From JAJYSO01 sp964495935 (GTDB taxonomy: Bacteria; Bacteroidota; Bacteroidia; Flavobacteriales; Flavobacteriaceae), in contig CAZBXQ010000011.1 in NCBI GenBank assembly GCA_964495935.1, forward strand, positions 1 to 64,000: a stretch of 64,000 nt of DNA, in the 5' to 3' direction. The notes under the pieces were generated by a model. The model made no database searches. It saw only the letters and a list, made by a program, of their open reading frames with translations, and was not told the DNA's origin. The translations under genes and the position numbers were made by a program. The stretch's first letter is position 1. Each line of letters starts with the position of its first letter. Below are positions 25,866-35,876 of the stretch, piece by piece.

Positions 25866-27260
25866 ATGATCACCGAGCATATACAAACCGCTGCTTATCT
25901 ATTTGCCAGTATTCTCTTTATCCTGAGTTTAGGCGGGTTATCGACTCAGGATTCCGCCAAACGTGGTGTACTGTACGGCATCACGGGCATGATAATTGCC
26001 ATTCTTGCCACCTTAATGGGAAGTGGGATTCAAGGCTATGCATATATCATTATAGCCTTTGCGGTCGCTTCGGTTATTGGTATTATTGTAGCCCGACGCG
26101 TCGAAATGACGGCCATGCCGCAATTAGTTGCCATTTTACACAGTTTTGTAGGGTTGGCAGCCGTATTAGTCGGTTTTGGCTCTTATATCGATCCGGCTAC
26201 TCAAGAAATGGGACACGCCGATTATATTATTCATCTTATTGAAGTTTTTGCCGGGATTTTTATTGGGGCGATTACTTTTACGGGATCGATCATCGCCTGG
26301 GGGAAACTCGATGGCCGCATTCGAAGTAAACCGTTGCTTTATCGGGGGCGGCATACGGTTAATTTAATTCTGGTGGTCATTTGCATTGTTCTTGGGGTTC
26401 TATTCGTAAAAGCACCGGAAATCAGTGGTTTACTATACCTTTATATTATGACCGGAATCGCTTGTTTCGTGGGAATTATGTTGGTAATGGCGATTGGAGG
26501 AGCCGATATGCCGGTTGTAATTTCCATGTTGAACTCCTACTCCGGATGGGCTGCAGCAGCTGCCGGATTTATGTTGGGCAATGATTTGTTAATCGTAACC
26601 GGTGCTTTAGTGGGAAGCTCGGGGGCCATTCTTTCCATAATCATGTGTGAAGCCATGAATCGCTCTTTCTGGTCGGTCATTTTTGGTGGCTTTGGAAATA
26701 CCTCAATATCATCCGGCGAAGATACAGTCGAAGGTGAAGCCACCGCAATAAATCATGCTGAAGCTGCCAAATTATTGAAGAAAGCACATTCCATTACCAT
26801 CGTTCCGGGATATGGAATGGCCGTGGCCAAGGCTCAATATCCCCTTTTTGAATTGGTCGATGTACTCCGTCAAGAAGGGAAAGAAGTCAAATTCGGAATT
26901 CATCCCGTGGCCGGCCGGTTACCGGGGCATATGAATGTCCTCCTGGCAGAAGCCAAAATTCCCTATGACATTGTTTTTGAAATGGATGAAATTAACCCCG
27001 AGCTCCCGGAAACCGATATCGTGATGGTTATTGGTGCCAATGATGTGGTCAATCCCAGTGCCATGGAACAGAAAGGAAGTCCAATCTATGGAATGCCCGT
27101 TATCCATGCTTGGGAGGCAGGGCGGGTAATTGTAATGAAACGCTCTTTAGCCACCGGTTATGCGGGGATTCAAAACCCTCTGTTTTTTAAAGAAAATACC
27201 GATATGCTTTATGGCGATGCTAAAGAAAGTGTCAATAAGATTTTATCGGCTTTGCGATAG
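25866..27260 (+). CDS. pntB: NAD(P) transhydrogenase subunit beta
   Basis: 464 residues. The first 270 or so hold about eight to nine membrane spans. The C-terminal domain dIII carries the NADP-binding signature VPGYGMAVAKAQY (near 313) and ends with VIGANDVVNPSA and KRSLATGYAGIQNPLFF, all typical. It completes the proton-translocating transhydrogenase with PntA. Confidence 0.97.
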   Translation: MITEHIQTAAYLFASILFILSLGGLSTQDSAKRGVLYGITGMIIAILATLMGSGIQGYAYIIIAFAVASVIGIIVARRVEMTAMPQLVAILHSFVGLAAVLVGFGSYIDPATQEMGHADYIIHLIEVFAGIFIGAITFTGSIIAWGKLDGRIRSKPLLYRGRHTVNLILVVICIVLGVLFVKAPEISGLLYLYIMTGIACFVGIMLVMAIGGADMPVVISMLNSYSGWAAAAAGFMLGNDLLIVTGALVGSSGAILSIIMCEAMNRSFWSVIFGGFGNTSISSGEDTVEGEATAINHAEAAKLLKKAHSITIVPGYGMAVAKAQYPLFELVDVLRQEGKEVKFGIHPVAGRLPGHMNVLLAEAKIPYDIVFEMDEINPELPETDIVMVIGANDVVNPSAMEQKGSPIYGMPVIHAWEAGRVIVMKRSLATGYAGIQNPLFFKENTDMLYGDAKESVNKILSALR

Positions 27261-27494
27261 GCCTTTAGCCTGCGCTCTTTCTTTTCCTCAGGCCTCCTCG
27301 CCTTTACCCATGGCTGCCTGGCGTTTACTACGGATTACTAACATTGGACCCCATTGTCAGGATTAGACCGATTCAACTTTTATCAAATGACAATCCCTGA
27401 TAAAAATATCATGTGATAGATGCTAATGGTAATTAATGTCTGAGACTTGCGTTATTAATCTTACATTAGCTCATTCAAAGAAAAAAACAATCCG

Positions 27495-28835
27495 GTGAAA
27501 AATATTTTAATCGTCGATGATGAAGAGAAGCTGAGGAAACTCTTGTCCAGGATCATAAAATTGGAAGGATTTGAGATTTTTCAAGCTGCTGATTGCAGGC
27601 GTGCCCTAAAAATATTGGAGCGGCAAAACATTGATGTGGCAATATGCGATGTAAAACTTCCCGACGGCAACGGTGTCGAACTCACCAAAACCATAAAAGA
27701 GAACCACCCCGCTACCGAAGTTATTCTCTTGACGGCCTACGGGAATATCCCCGACGGCGTGCAGGCCATCAAAAACGGAGCCTTCGATTATATTACCAAA
27801 GGCGATGAGAACAACAAAATAATTCCCTTATTGCACCGGGCAATAGAAAAGGTCGAACTTACCAAGCGCGTGCAACAGCTCGAACAACAATTGGGGGAAC
27901 GTTACTCGTTTGACAGCATCGTCGGGAAATCCAAAAATATCCAAGATGCGATAGCACTGGCAAAAAAGGTGGCACAGACGGATTCCACCGTTTTATTGAC
28001 CGGAGAAACCGGAACAGGAAAAGAGGTATTTGCCCAGGCCATTCATCAAAAAGGCCGGCGGAACAATCAGCCCTTTGTAGCCGCCAATTGTGCCACTTTC
28101 GGAAAGGAATTGTTAGAAAGCGAACTATTTGGCCATAAAGCAGGTGCCTTTACCGGTGCCGCAAAAGACAAAAAAGGCCTTTTTGAAGAAGCTGATTCGG
28201 GAACCCTGTTCCTGGACGAAATAGGGGAATTGGATTTAAGCCTCCAAGCCAAATTGTTGCGCGTCATAGAAACCGGCGAGTTTTTAAAATTGGGGGAATC
28301 CAAATCCCAACAGACGAATGTAAGAATCATAGCAGCCACTAATAGAAACCTCGAAAAAGAAATCGAAAAAGGTCGTTTCAGAGAGGATCTATACTATCGG
28401 ATTGCTGTTTTTACCATCAAACTCCCGGCACTTAACGACCGACCTGCCGATATAAAACCGCTGACCTTAAAATTCCTGCATTCCCTTTCGACCAAAATGG
28501 GAAAACCGGTCAAACGCATCCATCCCAAAGCAATAGAAGCCTTGACGACACATGCTTGGAGAGGAAATATCAGGGAATTAAAAAACGTTATCGAACGGGC
28601 TTTGATATTGTGCGATGAAAAAGAGCTGAACATTCGTCATTTGCCAAGCGAATTCAATGCGGAAACCGGAAAATTCCATCCGGTATCTACTTTTGAACTG
28701 GCCCAAGCCGAGAAGAAACATATCCAAACCGTGCTGAACTATACCGAAGGCAACAAAACCAAGGCGGCTCGGCTCCTCAATATCGCTTTGACTACACTTT
28801 ACAGGAAAATATCGGAATACGATATCCAAAGCTGA
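27495..28835 (+). CDS. Sigma-54-dependent response regulator (NtrC family)
   Basis: 446 residues from a GTG start, supported because the receiver domain begins at once (KNILIVDDEE). Asp52 (ICDVKLPDG) is the phosphorylation site. The AAA+ domain has Walker A GETGTGKE (170-177) and the sigma-54 contact loop GAFTGA (217-222). The C-terminal Fis-type helix-turn-helix is NKTKAARLLNIALTTLYRK. It is full length and should activate sigma-54 promoters when phosphorylated. The histidine kinase at 31547 is the likely partner, with the antiporter between them as a likely target. Confidence 0.95.
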   Translation: MKNILIVDDEEKLRKLLSRIIKLEGFEIFQAADCRRALKILERQNIDVAICDVKLPDGNGVELTKTIKENHPATEVILLTAYGNIPDGVQAIKNGAFDYITKGDENNKIIPLLHRAIEKVELTKRVQQLEQQLGERYSFDSIVGKSKNIQDAIALAKKVAQTDSTVLLTGETGTGKEVFAQAIHQKGRRNNQPFVAANCATFGKELLESELFGHKAGAFTGAAKDKKGLFEEADSGTLFLDEIGELDLSLQAKLLRVIETGEFLKLGESKSQQTNVRIIAATNRNLEKEIEKGRFREDLYYRIAVFTIKLPALNDRPADIKPLTLKFLHSLSTKMGKPVKRIHPKAIEALTTHAWRGNIRELKNVIERALILCDEKELNIRHLPSEFNAETGKFHPVSTFELAQAEKKHIQTVLNYTEGNKTKAARLLNIALTTLYRKISEYDIQS

Positions 28836-28871
28836 GCCTTTCACATAGAAACCCTTTCAAATCGCTATAAC

Positions 28872-28899
28872 AACCCTGTCAAAATGATAGGGTTTTTTA
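28872..28899 (+). terminator. Terminator after the response regulator
   Basis: AACCCTGTCA and TGATAGGGTT form a 10-base-pair stem (one G-T pair) with a 3-base loop, followed by TTTTATTTTT. It lies 36 bases past the stop. The antiporter and kinase genes must therefore have their own promoter. Confidence 0.88.
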
Positions 28900-29338
28900 T
28901 TTTTCGAGTCTTGTTGAAACCACTCGAATCCCCCGTCAATACTAATATTCAGGGTATTTTAAAAGATTTTGGTACATACTTGGTATTCACTCTATAAAGC
29001 AAAACAGACTTTAAAATGACCAAAAGCAACAAGAAGAATTTCTCTAAAAAAACAGCATTATGGGCAAGAATAAAAAAAATCGGAAGACAAGAGGAAAAAT
29101 GTTTTTTTACCTGATTCTATGGATGCTTGCCGTATTGGGTTTAGCCTACTTATTTTTTGAAATTTTCAGTGCGTGACATTTTCAAAAGGCTATCCTCAAA
29201 AAAGGAAGACTACTCCTTCTGCCTCTCAACAAAATTGAAATATAAGGAGTATTGCAAGCATATTTTTTACAACAAATAAATTTAAGAAAGTAAACCATGA
29301 AGCTCTTCGGCTTTGTAATAAACTAAAGGATATTAACT
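28900..29338. other. Region between response regulator and antiporter
   Basis: It holds the tiny membrane-protein frame described separately. TTGGTACATACTTGGTATT at 28970-28988 has the GG element and spacing of a sigma-54 promoter, but the -12 GC reads GT, so it is a weak candidate. The rest carries no signal I can support. Confidence 0.3.
29060..29176 (+). CDS. Tiny single-span membrane protein
   Basis: A 38-codon open frame: a basic start (MGKNKKNRKTRGK), one hydrophobic span (FFYLILWMLAVLGLAYLFF, residues 15-33) and a short tail. This fits an inside-positive single-pass microprotein. In Bacteroidota kdp operons a sigma-54 regulator is followed by the very small subunit KdpF. Here the same place is taken by this frame, upstream of a KefB-like antiporter. 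Homology to KdpF is not visible, and the frame could be chance. Confidence 0.4.
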   Translation: MGKNKKNRKTRGKMFFYLILWMLAVLGLAYLFFEIFSA

Positions 29339-31510
29339 ATGGATATATTCATCCCTGCACCGCATCACGATATTTTGTTGCTTCTTATTCAAGTAGCAGT
29401 TTTACTGGCTTCGGCACGTATTCTGGGCGAAGTAGCCCGACGCTTGGGACAACCTTCGGTCGTTGGCGAATTAATGGCCGGTATCATTTTGGGCCCTTCC
29501 GTATTGAGTGGTCTCTTTCCGGGCATCAATATGTGGCTCGTTCCCCAAACTCCGGTCCAAGGATACTTAATAGAGCTGGTCAGTATGTTTGGAGCGATGT
29601 TTCTGTTGATTATAACCGGTCTGGAGACCGATATCCCCCTGATCAAGCGCAAGGGAAAAACAGCGGTTAGTATTGCCGCAGGAGGGTTGATCTTGCCCTT
29701 TGTAAGCGGATTCATAATGGCCGTTTATTTACCCGAATTCCTGGTTCAAGATCATCACGAGCGAATCGTATTCGACTTGTTTGTTGCCACCTCAATGGCC
29801 ATTTCGTCCATACCCGTAGTGGCAAAAGTACTAATGGATCTCAATTTGATGCGGCGTGATTTGGGGCAAACCATTTTGGCCGCCGGAATGGTCGATGACA
29901 CAACCGCTTGGATTCTGCTTTCGGTCACCTTGGGATTGGCCAGCGGCGACGCTATTACCATAGGTACGATTTTTTATGCCATAGCCAAGATCGCTGCCTT
30001 TATGGTGATTAGTTTTACCGTGGGAAAATGGCTGGTCAAAAAAGGCCTGCGATTGGTTCAAGACCATTCTCAAAGTGAATATAGCATCCTGACTTTTGTC
30101 GTCATTACTGCCTTTATACTGGGTGCCTTTGCTCAAGCACTAAAAGTCGAATCGGTATTAGGAGCTTTTGTATCGGGAATTATTTTTGGAATGCTGCCCC
30201 GAATGCCCAAAAAGGTAATTCATAAACTGGAAGCCATTGCACTCGGTATTTTTGCTCCCATTTTCTTTGCCGTATCGGGGTTGAAAGTAGATATCCTTTC
30301 ACTGTTGCAACCTCAACTCTTGCTGATAACCGGAATTGTCGTTACCGTAGCCATTTTGGGGAAGTTGATCGGAGCCTATTCCGGTGCCCGATTAGCCGGG
30401 CTTAAACACTGGGATTCCTTGGCCTATGGATCGGCCTTAAATGCCCGGGGCGCCGTTGAAATTATCATTGCCAGCATCGGACTTTCCATGGGGATTCTGT
30501 CTCAAAATATGTATTCCATTATTGTGGTGATGGCAATGATTACTTCATTGATGGCCCCCTCTCTTTTAAAATGGACCGTCGGTAAAATAATAATAGGAGA
30601 CGAAGAAAGGGAGCGATTGAAAAAAGAAGAATTTCAAGCCGATAGTGAGGTCGCCAATATTCACCGAGTTTTATTGCCCATTCGGCCGCGATTAGAACAA
30701 TATGCCAATACCGCTTCTGCCGTCCGTCATCAATTGATGGCAGAAGTCTTAAAACTACTGGCACAGCACAATGCACTCTCGGTTACATTGATGACCGTTA
30801 CCGCCGAGGATGATGGTAATGACTACAAAACCCTTTTGTCAAAAATAGCAAAAAGTTTTAATCCGATAGAAATCGAAATAAAAGTGGTAAAAAATAAAAA
30901 TCCCATTACTGCTATTCTGGACGAAGCGCAGAAGGATTATCATCTCCTGGTATTGGGAGCAACGGAACGAAACGACAACAGGCCTCAACTCTTCAATCCC
31001 GTTATTGATGAGGTAGTGCGTCAATCCCCCTGCCCAACGGCCATTTTTAAGGCCAAAGATGAAAATAAACAATGGGAACCCAAACAAATCTTAGTCCCTT
31101 CTAACGGAACGAAAGCATCCAAAAATGCTGCTGAACTGGCTTTTTACCTGTCGGATCCCGAGATCAATCAAGTTACTATTTTAAACGTTATTGAAGAAGA
31201 AAGAACACGATTCGGGCATCTCCTAAACCGACCTTCCACCCCTGCAGAAACTCATCAAAAGGACTTAGGGAAATCAATAATCGAAGAACACAAAAAAGTG
31301 GGGGACGCTTTACATGTCAATACCACCACAATGATGATCAAAGATCAAAATGTCGAAAACGGGATTATAAAAGCTTCCGAAAAAATAAAGGCCGATTTAA
31401 TTATTTTAGGAACCAATATTTATCCGGGAACGAATCGTTTATATCTGGGAAAAAGCGTCGAAAGAATCATCGAGAACGCCGACTGCCCGGTGTTGGTTTT
31501 TAATACGTAA
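29339..31510 (+). CDS. KefB-like cation:proton antiporter with USP domains
   Basis: 723 residues. The first 400 form a CPA2-type antiporter with about 12 spans, including ARILGEVARRLGQPSVVGELMAG-type and GLETDIPLIKRKGK segments and GAFVSGIIFG. The cytoplasmic part holds two universal-stress-protein-like domains (about 440-575 and 588-723), the second ending ILGTNIYPGTNRLYLGKSVE, a nucleotide-binding pattern. It should exchange K+ or Na+ for protons across the inner membrane. Its place between a two-component regulator and its kinase suggests induction by cation, pH or envelope stress. Confidence 0.9.
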   Translation: MDIFIPAPHHDILLLLIQVAVLLASARILGEVARRLGQPSVVGELMAGIILGPSVLSGLFPGINMWLVPQTPVQGYLIELVSMFGAMFLLIITGLETDIPLIKRKGKTAVSIAAGGLILPFVSGFIMAVYLPEFLVQDHHERIVFDLFVATSMAISSIPVVAKVLMDLNLMRRDLGQTILAAGMVDDTTAWILLSVTLGLASGDAITIGTIFYAIAKIAAFMVISFTVGKWLVKKGLRLVQDHSQSEYSILTFVVITAFILGAFAQALKVESVLGAFVSGIIFGMLPRMPKKVIHKLEAIALGIFAPIFFAVSGLKVDILSLLQPQLLLITGIVVTVAILGKLIGAYSGARLAGLKHWDSLAYGSALNARGAVEIIIASIGLSMGILSQNMYSIIVVMAMITSLMAPSLLKWTVGKIIIGDEERERLKKEEFQADSEVANIHRVLLPIRPRLEQYANTASAVRHQLMAEVLKLLAQHNALSVTLMTVTAEDDGNDYKTLLSKIAKSFNPIEIEIKVVKNKNPITAILDEAQKDYHLLVLGATERNDNRPQLFNPVIDEVVRQSPCPTAIFKAKDENKQWEPKQILVPSNGTKASKNAAELAFYLSDPEINQVTILNVIEEERTRFGHLLNRPSTPAETHQKDLGKSIIEEHKKVGDALHVNTTTMMIKDQNVENGIIKASEKIKADLIILGTNIYPGTNRLYLGKSVERIIENADCPVLVFNT

Positions 31511-31546
31511 ATTGGTTTTTCGGATAAACTGCAAAAACACGCTGCC

Positions 31547-33274
31547 ATGAAGTTAAAAACACATCTTACATTTGGGGTAGGTCTTCTCTTTTTTCTGATC
31601 GTTTTATTGACGGGAACCGGGATGGGGTATGTGTCCAAGTTAAAGAAAGACACCAACAACATTCTTACCTCCAATCATCTTTCGGTTTACTATGCACAAA
31701 ACATGTTAAAAGTGCTCAACAAACCTTCGATGGATACAGAAGACCTTCAGCTGTTCGAGCGGAATCTTGAAAACCAAAAGAACAACGTTACTGAAAAAGG
31801 CGGGAGAGCGGTTACCGGTCGGATCGGCACGAGCTATGAAAAATTATTGGATAATACGGAAGATACGGAATTGAGAAATCAGATCCGAAGTGATCTTTTA
31901 CAGGTGATGCATTTAAACATGCAAGCCATTCGGCATAAAAGTGATTTGGCTGCGCAAACGGCTAATACCGCTATCCTGTGGATCACTGCCACGGGAACGG
32001 TTTGCTTTGGCATTGCCTTTATCCTGCTCATTAATCTGCCGCGAAGCATCGCTGATCCTATTTTGGAGCTCCTTGAAAGTACCCGAGAAATCGCCCAAAA
32101 AAATTATTCCAAGCGGGTTTCTTTTAAGGGCAATAATGAATTTCAAAACCTGGCCCGTTCCTTTAATAAAATGGCCGAAAAATTAGAAGAATATTCTCAT
32201 TCCAATTTGGAAAAGCTACTCATCGAAAAGAAAAGGATAGAGACCATCATCAACTCAATGTATGAACCCATAATCGGTTTGGACGAGCACGACAACCTGC
32301 TCTTTATCAATAAAAGCGCATTGAAGATCGCCCATTTGGAAGCCGAAAATACAATTGGGAAAAATATCATGGAAATCGCCCGGGAAAACGACATCGTACA
32401 TCTGCTGATGGAAGATATTCCGATTGAACAAGATCAGTCTCAAATCCGATCTTCTCTAAAATTGTATGTGGATGGAAAGAAAAATTATTTTGAAAAGGAA
32501 TACCTGAGCATTTCCAAGGATCCCGACAATAGCGACCGAACACAAAAAACAGGAAGCATTCTGATACTTCATAATATAACGGCCCATAAAAAACAGGACC
32601 TTGCCAAAACCAATTTTATTGCCTCTTTATCCCATAATTTTAAAACCCCTATTTCTTCCATCCAGATCAGTCTTCAGCTTTTGAAAAAACATCAAATCGG
32701 CGACTTAAATCCCAAACAGGAAGAATTAATAGAAGAGATAGAAGAAGATACTCGGGCACTGTTGCGCAGCACCGGAAAGTTGCTGAAGATAACCGAAGTG
32801 GAAAGTGGCGAAATCCAACTGAATATTACCGCCGTAAACCTGCCGGAAGTCGCTCAATATGCTATTAACACCCTGCAAAAGCAGGCCGGACAAAAACAGA
32901 TTGAACTCAAGTTGGACATTCCCGGCAAAGTTCCGATGGCAAAAGGCGATACAGAAAAAATCGCCTGGGTTTTGATCAATCTGATCTCCAACGCCATTCG
33001 GTATTCCAAGATAGGTTCGACGGTTTCCATTTGCATTGAAAATAAAAAAGAAAAGATTTATCTCTCGGTCAAGGATCAGGGACGGGGAATTTTACCGGAA
33101 TATAAAGACAAAGTTTTCCGTCGTTATTTCCGAGCTCCCAACACGCACGAAAAAGGAACCGGCTTGGGGCTCGCCATCAGCAAAGAATTTATTGAAGCCT
33201 TGGGAGGTAAAATTGATGTGGAAAGCACCTACGGAAAAGGGAGTAAATTTACCATCACATTAAAAAAAGAATAA
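31547..33274 (+). CDS. Sensor histidine kinase (KinB-like)
   Basis: 575 residues. Spans at about 8-28 and 145-164 enclose a periplasmic helical sensor of the KinB type. HAMP (165-220) and PAS (about 225-350) follow, then a HisKA box LSHNFKTPIS with His363, and HATPase (N box LINLISNAIRYSK, G boxes DQGRGI and GTGLGLAIS). A membrane-bound kinase that most likely phosphorylates the response regulator at 27495. It is 36 bases after the antiporter gene, so the two are co-transcribed. Confidence 0.93.
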   Translation: MKLKTHLTFGVGLLFFLIVLLTGTGMGYVSKLKKDTNNILTSNHLSVYYAQNMLKVLNKPSMDTEDLQLFERNLENQKNNVTEKGGRAVTGRIGTSYEKLLDNTEDTELRNQIRSDLLQVMHLNMQAIRHKSDLAAQTANTAILWITATGTVCFGIAFILLINLPRSIADPILELLESTREIAQKNYSKRVSFKGNNEFQNLARSFNKMAEKLEEYSHSNLEKLLIEKKRIETIINSMYEPIIGLDEHDNLLFINKSALKIAHLEAENTIGKNIMEIARENDIVHLLMEDIPIEQDQSQIRSSLKLYVDGKKNYFEKEYLSISKDPDNSDRTQKTGSILILHNITAHKKQDLAKTNFIASLSHNFKTPISSIQISLQLLKKHQIGDLNPKQEELIEEIEEDTRALLRSTGKLLKITEVESGEIQLNITAVNLPEVAQYAINTLQKQAGQKQIELKLDIPGKVPMAKGDTEKIAWVLINLISNAIRYSKIGSTVSICIENKKEKIYLSVKDQGRGILPEYKDKVFRRYFRAPNTHEKGTGLGLAISKEFIEALGGKIDVESTYGKGSKFTITLKKE

Positions 33275-33498
33275 AAACATCCCTGCTTTTATGTGCAACT
33301 TTAAATTTTAATGGGCTTCGGGCAATATGACTACATTCATCACAAACTTCCCAAAGTTTAAATTGAGCCTTTACCAATCCGGATTGAACCCAATCAATCT
33401 GAAATTCTTTCAGCATTCTAAAATAATACTAATAAAGCCTCCAACCGGGTAATTTTTAGTATCATTCCACAATTCTCAACAAATGATAAACAACCACC

Positions 33499-34281
33499 AT
33501 GGTAAAAGCTATTTTCTTTGATATCGATGGAACCTTATTGAGTTTTAAGACCAACCGGGTTCCCGAATCCACGGTCAGGGCTTTTCAAAGATTAAAAGCC
33601 GACGGCATAAAACTCTTTATCGCTACGGGCCGCCCCCTCAAAGACATCAAAAATCTGGACCCGCTCTCCTTTGACGGATTTGTAACGATGAACGGTGCTT
33701 ATTGTGTAGATGCCAATCATAAAGTTCTTTATAAAGGCGTCATTCCACGCTCTGACATCAATGCCTTGTTTCAGTATCAAAAGGAAAAAGAAAAGTTTCC
33801 TTGGATTATGGTCACTTCTCAATATAGCGTTATAAATTATGTTAATGAACCTGTACGAGCATTAGGTCGTATGGTCAATGTTCCTACGCCGTCCGTCCAA
33901 GATTTACAAAAAGTACCCCCGGAAGATATTCTTCAAATGTCCATTTTTATCAATGAGGAAAAGGAACGGGAAATTATGAGTAAAACACTTACAAACTGCC
34001 AGACCAGCCGTTGGCACCCTACTTTTACCGACGTCAATAAAAAAGGGGTAAGTAAACAATCGGGAATCGATCAAATATTAGCCCACTATCAAATTGACTT
34101 AAAAGACACCATGGCCTTTGGCGATGGCGGGAACGACATCCCTATGCTCCAGCATATCCCACGAAGTATCGCTATGGGAAATGCGAATGAAGATGTGAAA
34201 AAAGCAGCCCAATATGTTACTGACTCCGTAGATGAGGACGGAATATGGAAGGCTTTGGAAAAATGGATTTGGAAGAAATAA
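33499..34281 (+). CDS. Cof-type HAD phosphatase
   Basis: 260 residues with motif I FDIDGTLLSF (7-16), a large C2B-type cap (about 80-180) and closing motifs KQSGIDQIL and GDGGNDIPML, the hallmarks of the Cof/HAD-IIB family. These enzymes dephosphorylate sugar phosphates, FMN or similar metabolites. The substrate is not predictable. It stands alone, 225 bases after the kinase. Confidence 0.9.
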   Translation: MVKAIFFDIDGTLLSFKTNRVPESTVRAFQRLKADGIKLFIATGRPLKDIKNLDPLSFDGFVTMNGAYCVDANHKVLYKGVIPRSDINALFQYQKEKEKFPWIMVTSQYSVINYVNEPVRALGRMVNVPTPSVQDLQKVPPEDILQMSIFINEEKEREIMSKTLTNCQTSRWHPTFTDVNKKGVSKQSGIDQILAHYQIDLKDTMAFGDGGNDIPMLQHIPRSIAMGNANEDVKKAAQYVTDSVDEDGIWKALEKWIWKK

Positions 34282-34300
34282 AAAGAAACGTTTAATGTAT

Positions 34301-34463
34301 TGAGGTCATTTAAACTTTCAAAAATGGGCTGCAAAATGATCTTATTGCCCCAGATTTAGTCTTTTTTTCGACCGTAGCTATGGCTATGCTCTACAAAAAA
34401 GCCGTCATCTGGAACAATAATCTCTATTTTTCGCTTCAATCCCAAAAGTTTAAACCACCTCAT
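34301..34463 (-). repeat. Dispersed repeat, copy B
   Basis: The reverse complement of this stretch equals 4267-4432 at about 98% identity. It carries the matching micro-ORF, 35 codons at 34356-34463 (MRWFKLLGLKRK to HSHSYGRKKD). The plus strand is also open here, from about 34380 (MAMLYKKAV) for some 55 codons past the repeat edge. It lies 20 bases after the Cof-type phosphatase gene, so both copies sit just downstream of an enzyme gene. Confidence 0.85.
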
Positions 34464-34819
34464 GTCTTACTAATCGATGAACTATACCTGCATAATTTTA
34501 TCACCTTAAAAATGACAGGGTGGAAAATTCCTTTCTCATTTTTGTCGTAAAAATGAGAATGGCCTTAAATTTGTGAGTTATAACAACACAAATTCATCAT
34601 TTATAAACGGGGCTCAAAAGTGTTATTTCAAACACAATGAGAAAAATGAGGAATATGAAGTCATGGGAAGCGGGCAATGACAAATCACTCCCAAAAAGAG
34701 GTTATGAGACAATGACTTAAGGTCGTATATTAAAATGAATTTTAGGAGCCTATACAAACCCATAACCGGCTTTTTATTTCTTACACGATTAAAAAGAACT
34801 AAAATTAAGGGATTATATA
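34464..34819. repeat. Intergenic repeats and hairpins
   Basis: Two perfect hairpins can be read: CTCATTTTT with AAAAATGAG (near 34536-34558), and AATTTGTG with CACAAATT (near 34569-34595). At 34682-34711, AATCACTCCC, AAAAAG and AGGTTATGAGACA match a diverged copy at 43397-43424. No gene is present. Confidence 0.5.
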
Positions 34820-35836
34820 ATGTTTAAACAAAAGTGGACATTTCATAAAATCGTACTCATTCTCAACATTTTAGCGGCGGCGATTCTTCTATTTTCCTAT
34901 GCTCTCCCCTATCTGCCTCCCAAATCCTTCCCGCGGTTTTCATTACTGACCTTTGGACTCCCGATTCTGATGCTTATCAATGTGCTGTTTGTTATTTTCT
35001 GGTTTTTCAGAAAGAAGATTTTCATGCTCTTATCGGGAATTACGCTCATAATAGGTATCAATTACATCCTGTCCTTTTACAAATTTGCAGCCGAAAAAGA
35101 TATTTACAGCCCCAGAAACATCAGCCTGCTAACCTATAACGTTCATAATTTCAACATTGGCGGCTGGACCAAACAGGATAGTATCCCACAAAAAATAAAA
35201 ACCTTTATTACAGCAGAAAACCCCGATATTGTCTTTTTTCAAGAATATTTTGACATCCGGGAGGTACACTATGAAAATTACCCCTATAAATATTTCAGCT
35301 CCAATCATGTCGAGGCCGAGATGGCTATTTTTTCTAAATATCCAATTATTAATAAGGGAACATTGGATTTCAAAAACACGGGAAATAATGTTATTTATGC
35401 CGATATCGTTGCAAAAAAAGACACCCTACGCGTTTTCAACATGCACTTACAAAGCCATGGAATCCCCTCGCAATTTGCAAAACGATACCCGGGCCAAAAC
35501 AAAAATATATTTAGAAATGTGGGGATCGGACTTATGAAACAGCAGGAACAAGTTCATCAAGTATTGGAAGAAGTACGAAAATCTCCCTATAAAAGTCTGA
35601 TTGCCGGAGATTCAAATAATTCCGTTTTCTCATACACTTACCGCCAACTCAACAAAGAATTTAAAGACGCTTTTAAGGAAGCAGGACACGGCCTGGGGCG
35701 GTCTTTCTACTTTAATCATATCCCCATTCGAATGGATTGGATACTGGTCGATCCCGATATTACCATCAATAATTTTAAAACCTATGATGTCCGATACTCC
35801 GACCACTTCCCGGTGAGCACTAAATTTGAGCTATAG
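34820..35836 (+). CDS. Membrane endonuclease/exonuclease/phosphatase family protein
   Basis: 338 residues. Three N-terminal membrane spans (about 8-28, 38-60, 65-85) are followed by an EEP domain: LTYNVHNFNIGG (near 106), PDIVFFQEYFD with the metal-binding Glu, HLQSHG, AGDSNNS and a final SDHFPVS with the catalytic His. The domain faces the periplasm or cytoplasm depending on topology, probably the periplasm. Members cleave phosphodiesters in nucleic acids, lipids or sphingomyelin. The substrate is open. Confidence 0.88.
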   Translation: MFKQKWTFHKIVLILNILAAAILLFSYALPYLPPKSFPRFSLLTFGLPILMLINVLFVIFWFFRKKIFMLLSGITLIIGINYILSFYKFAAEKDIYSPRNISLLTYNVHNFNIGGWTKQDSIPQKIKTFITAENPDIVFFQEYFDIREVHYENYPYKYFSSNHVEAEMAIFSKYPIINKGTLDFKNTGNNVIYADIVAKKDTLRVFNMHLQSHGIPSQFAKRYPGQNKNIFRNVGIGLMKQQEQVHQVLEEVRKSPYKSLIAGDSNNSVFSYTYRQLNKEFKDAFKEAGHGLGRSFYFNHIPIRMDWILVDPDITINNFKTYDVRYSDHFPVSTKFEL

Positions 35837-35843
35837 GGCCTGC

Positions 35844-35869
35844 AGCCGATTTCGGGGTCTGCGGCTTTT
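35844..35869 (+). terminator. Possible terminator after the EEP gene
   Basis: AGCCG and CGGCT form a short stem followed by TTTT, eight bases past the stop codon. The stem is short, so confidence is moderate. It lies between convergent genes. Confidence 0.4.
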
Positions 35870-35876
35870 AGCAATA

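Noticed and set aside
28970..28988. Sigma-54 promoter before the antiporter
   Set aside because: The GG element is present and spacing nearly right, but the -12 GC is GT and other consensus bases are missing. Kept only as a weak remark.
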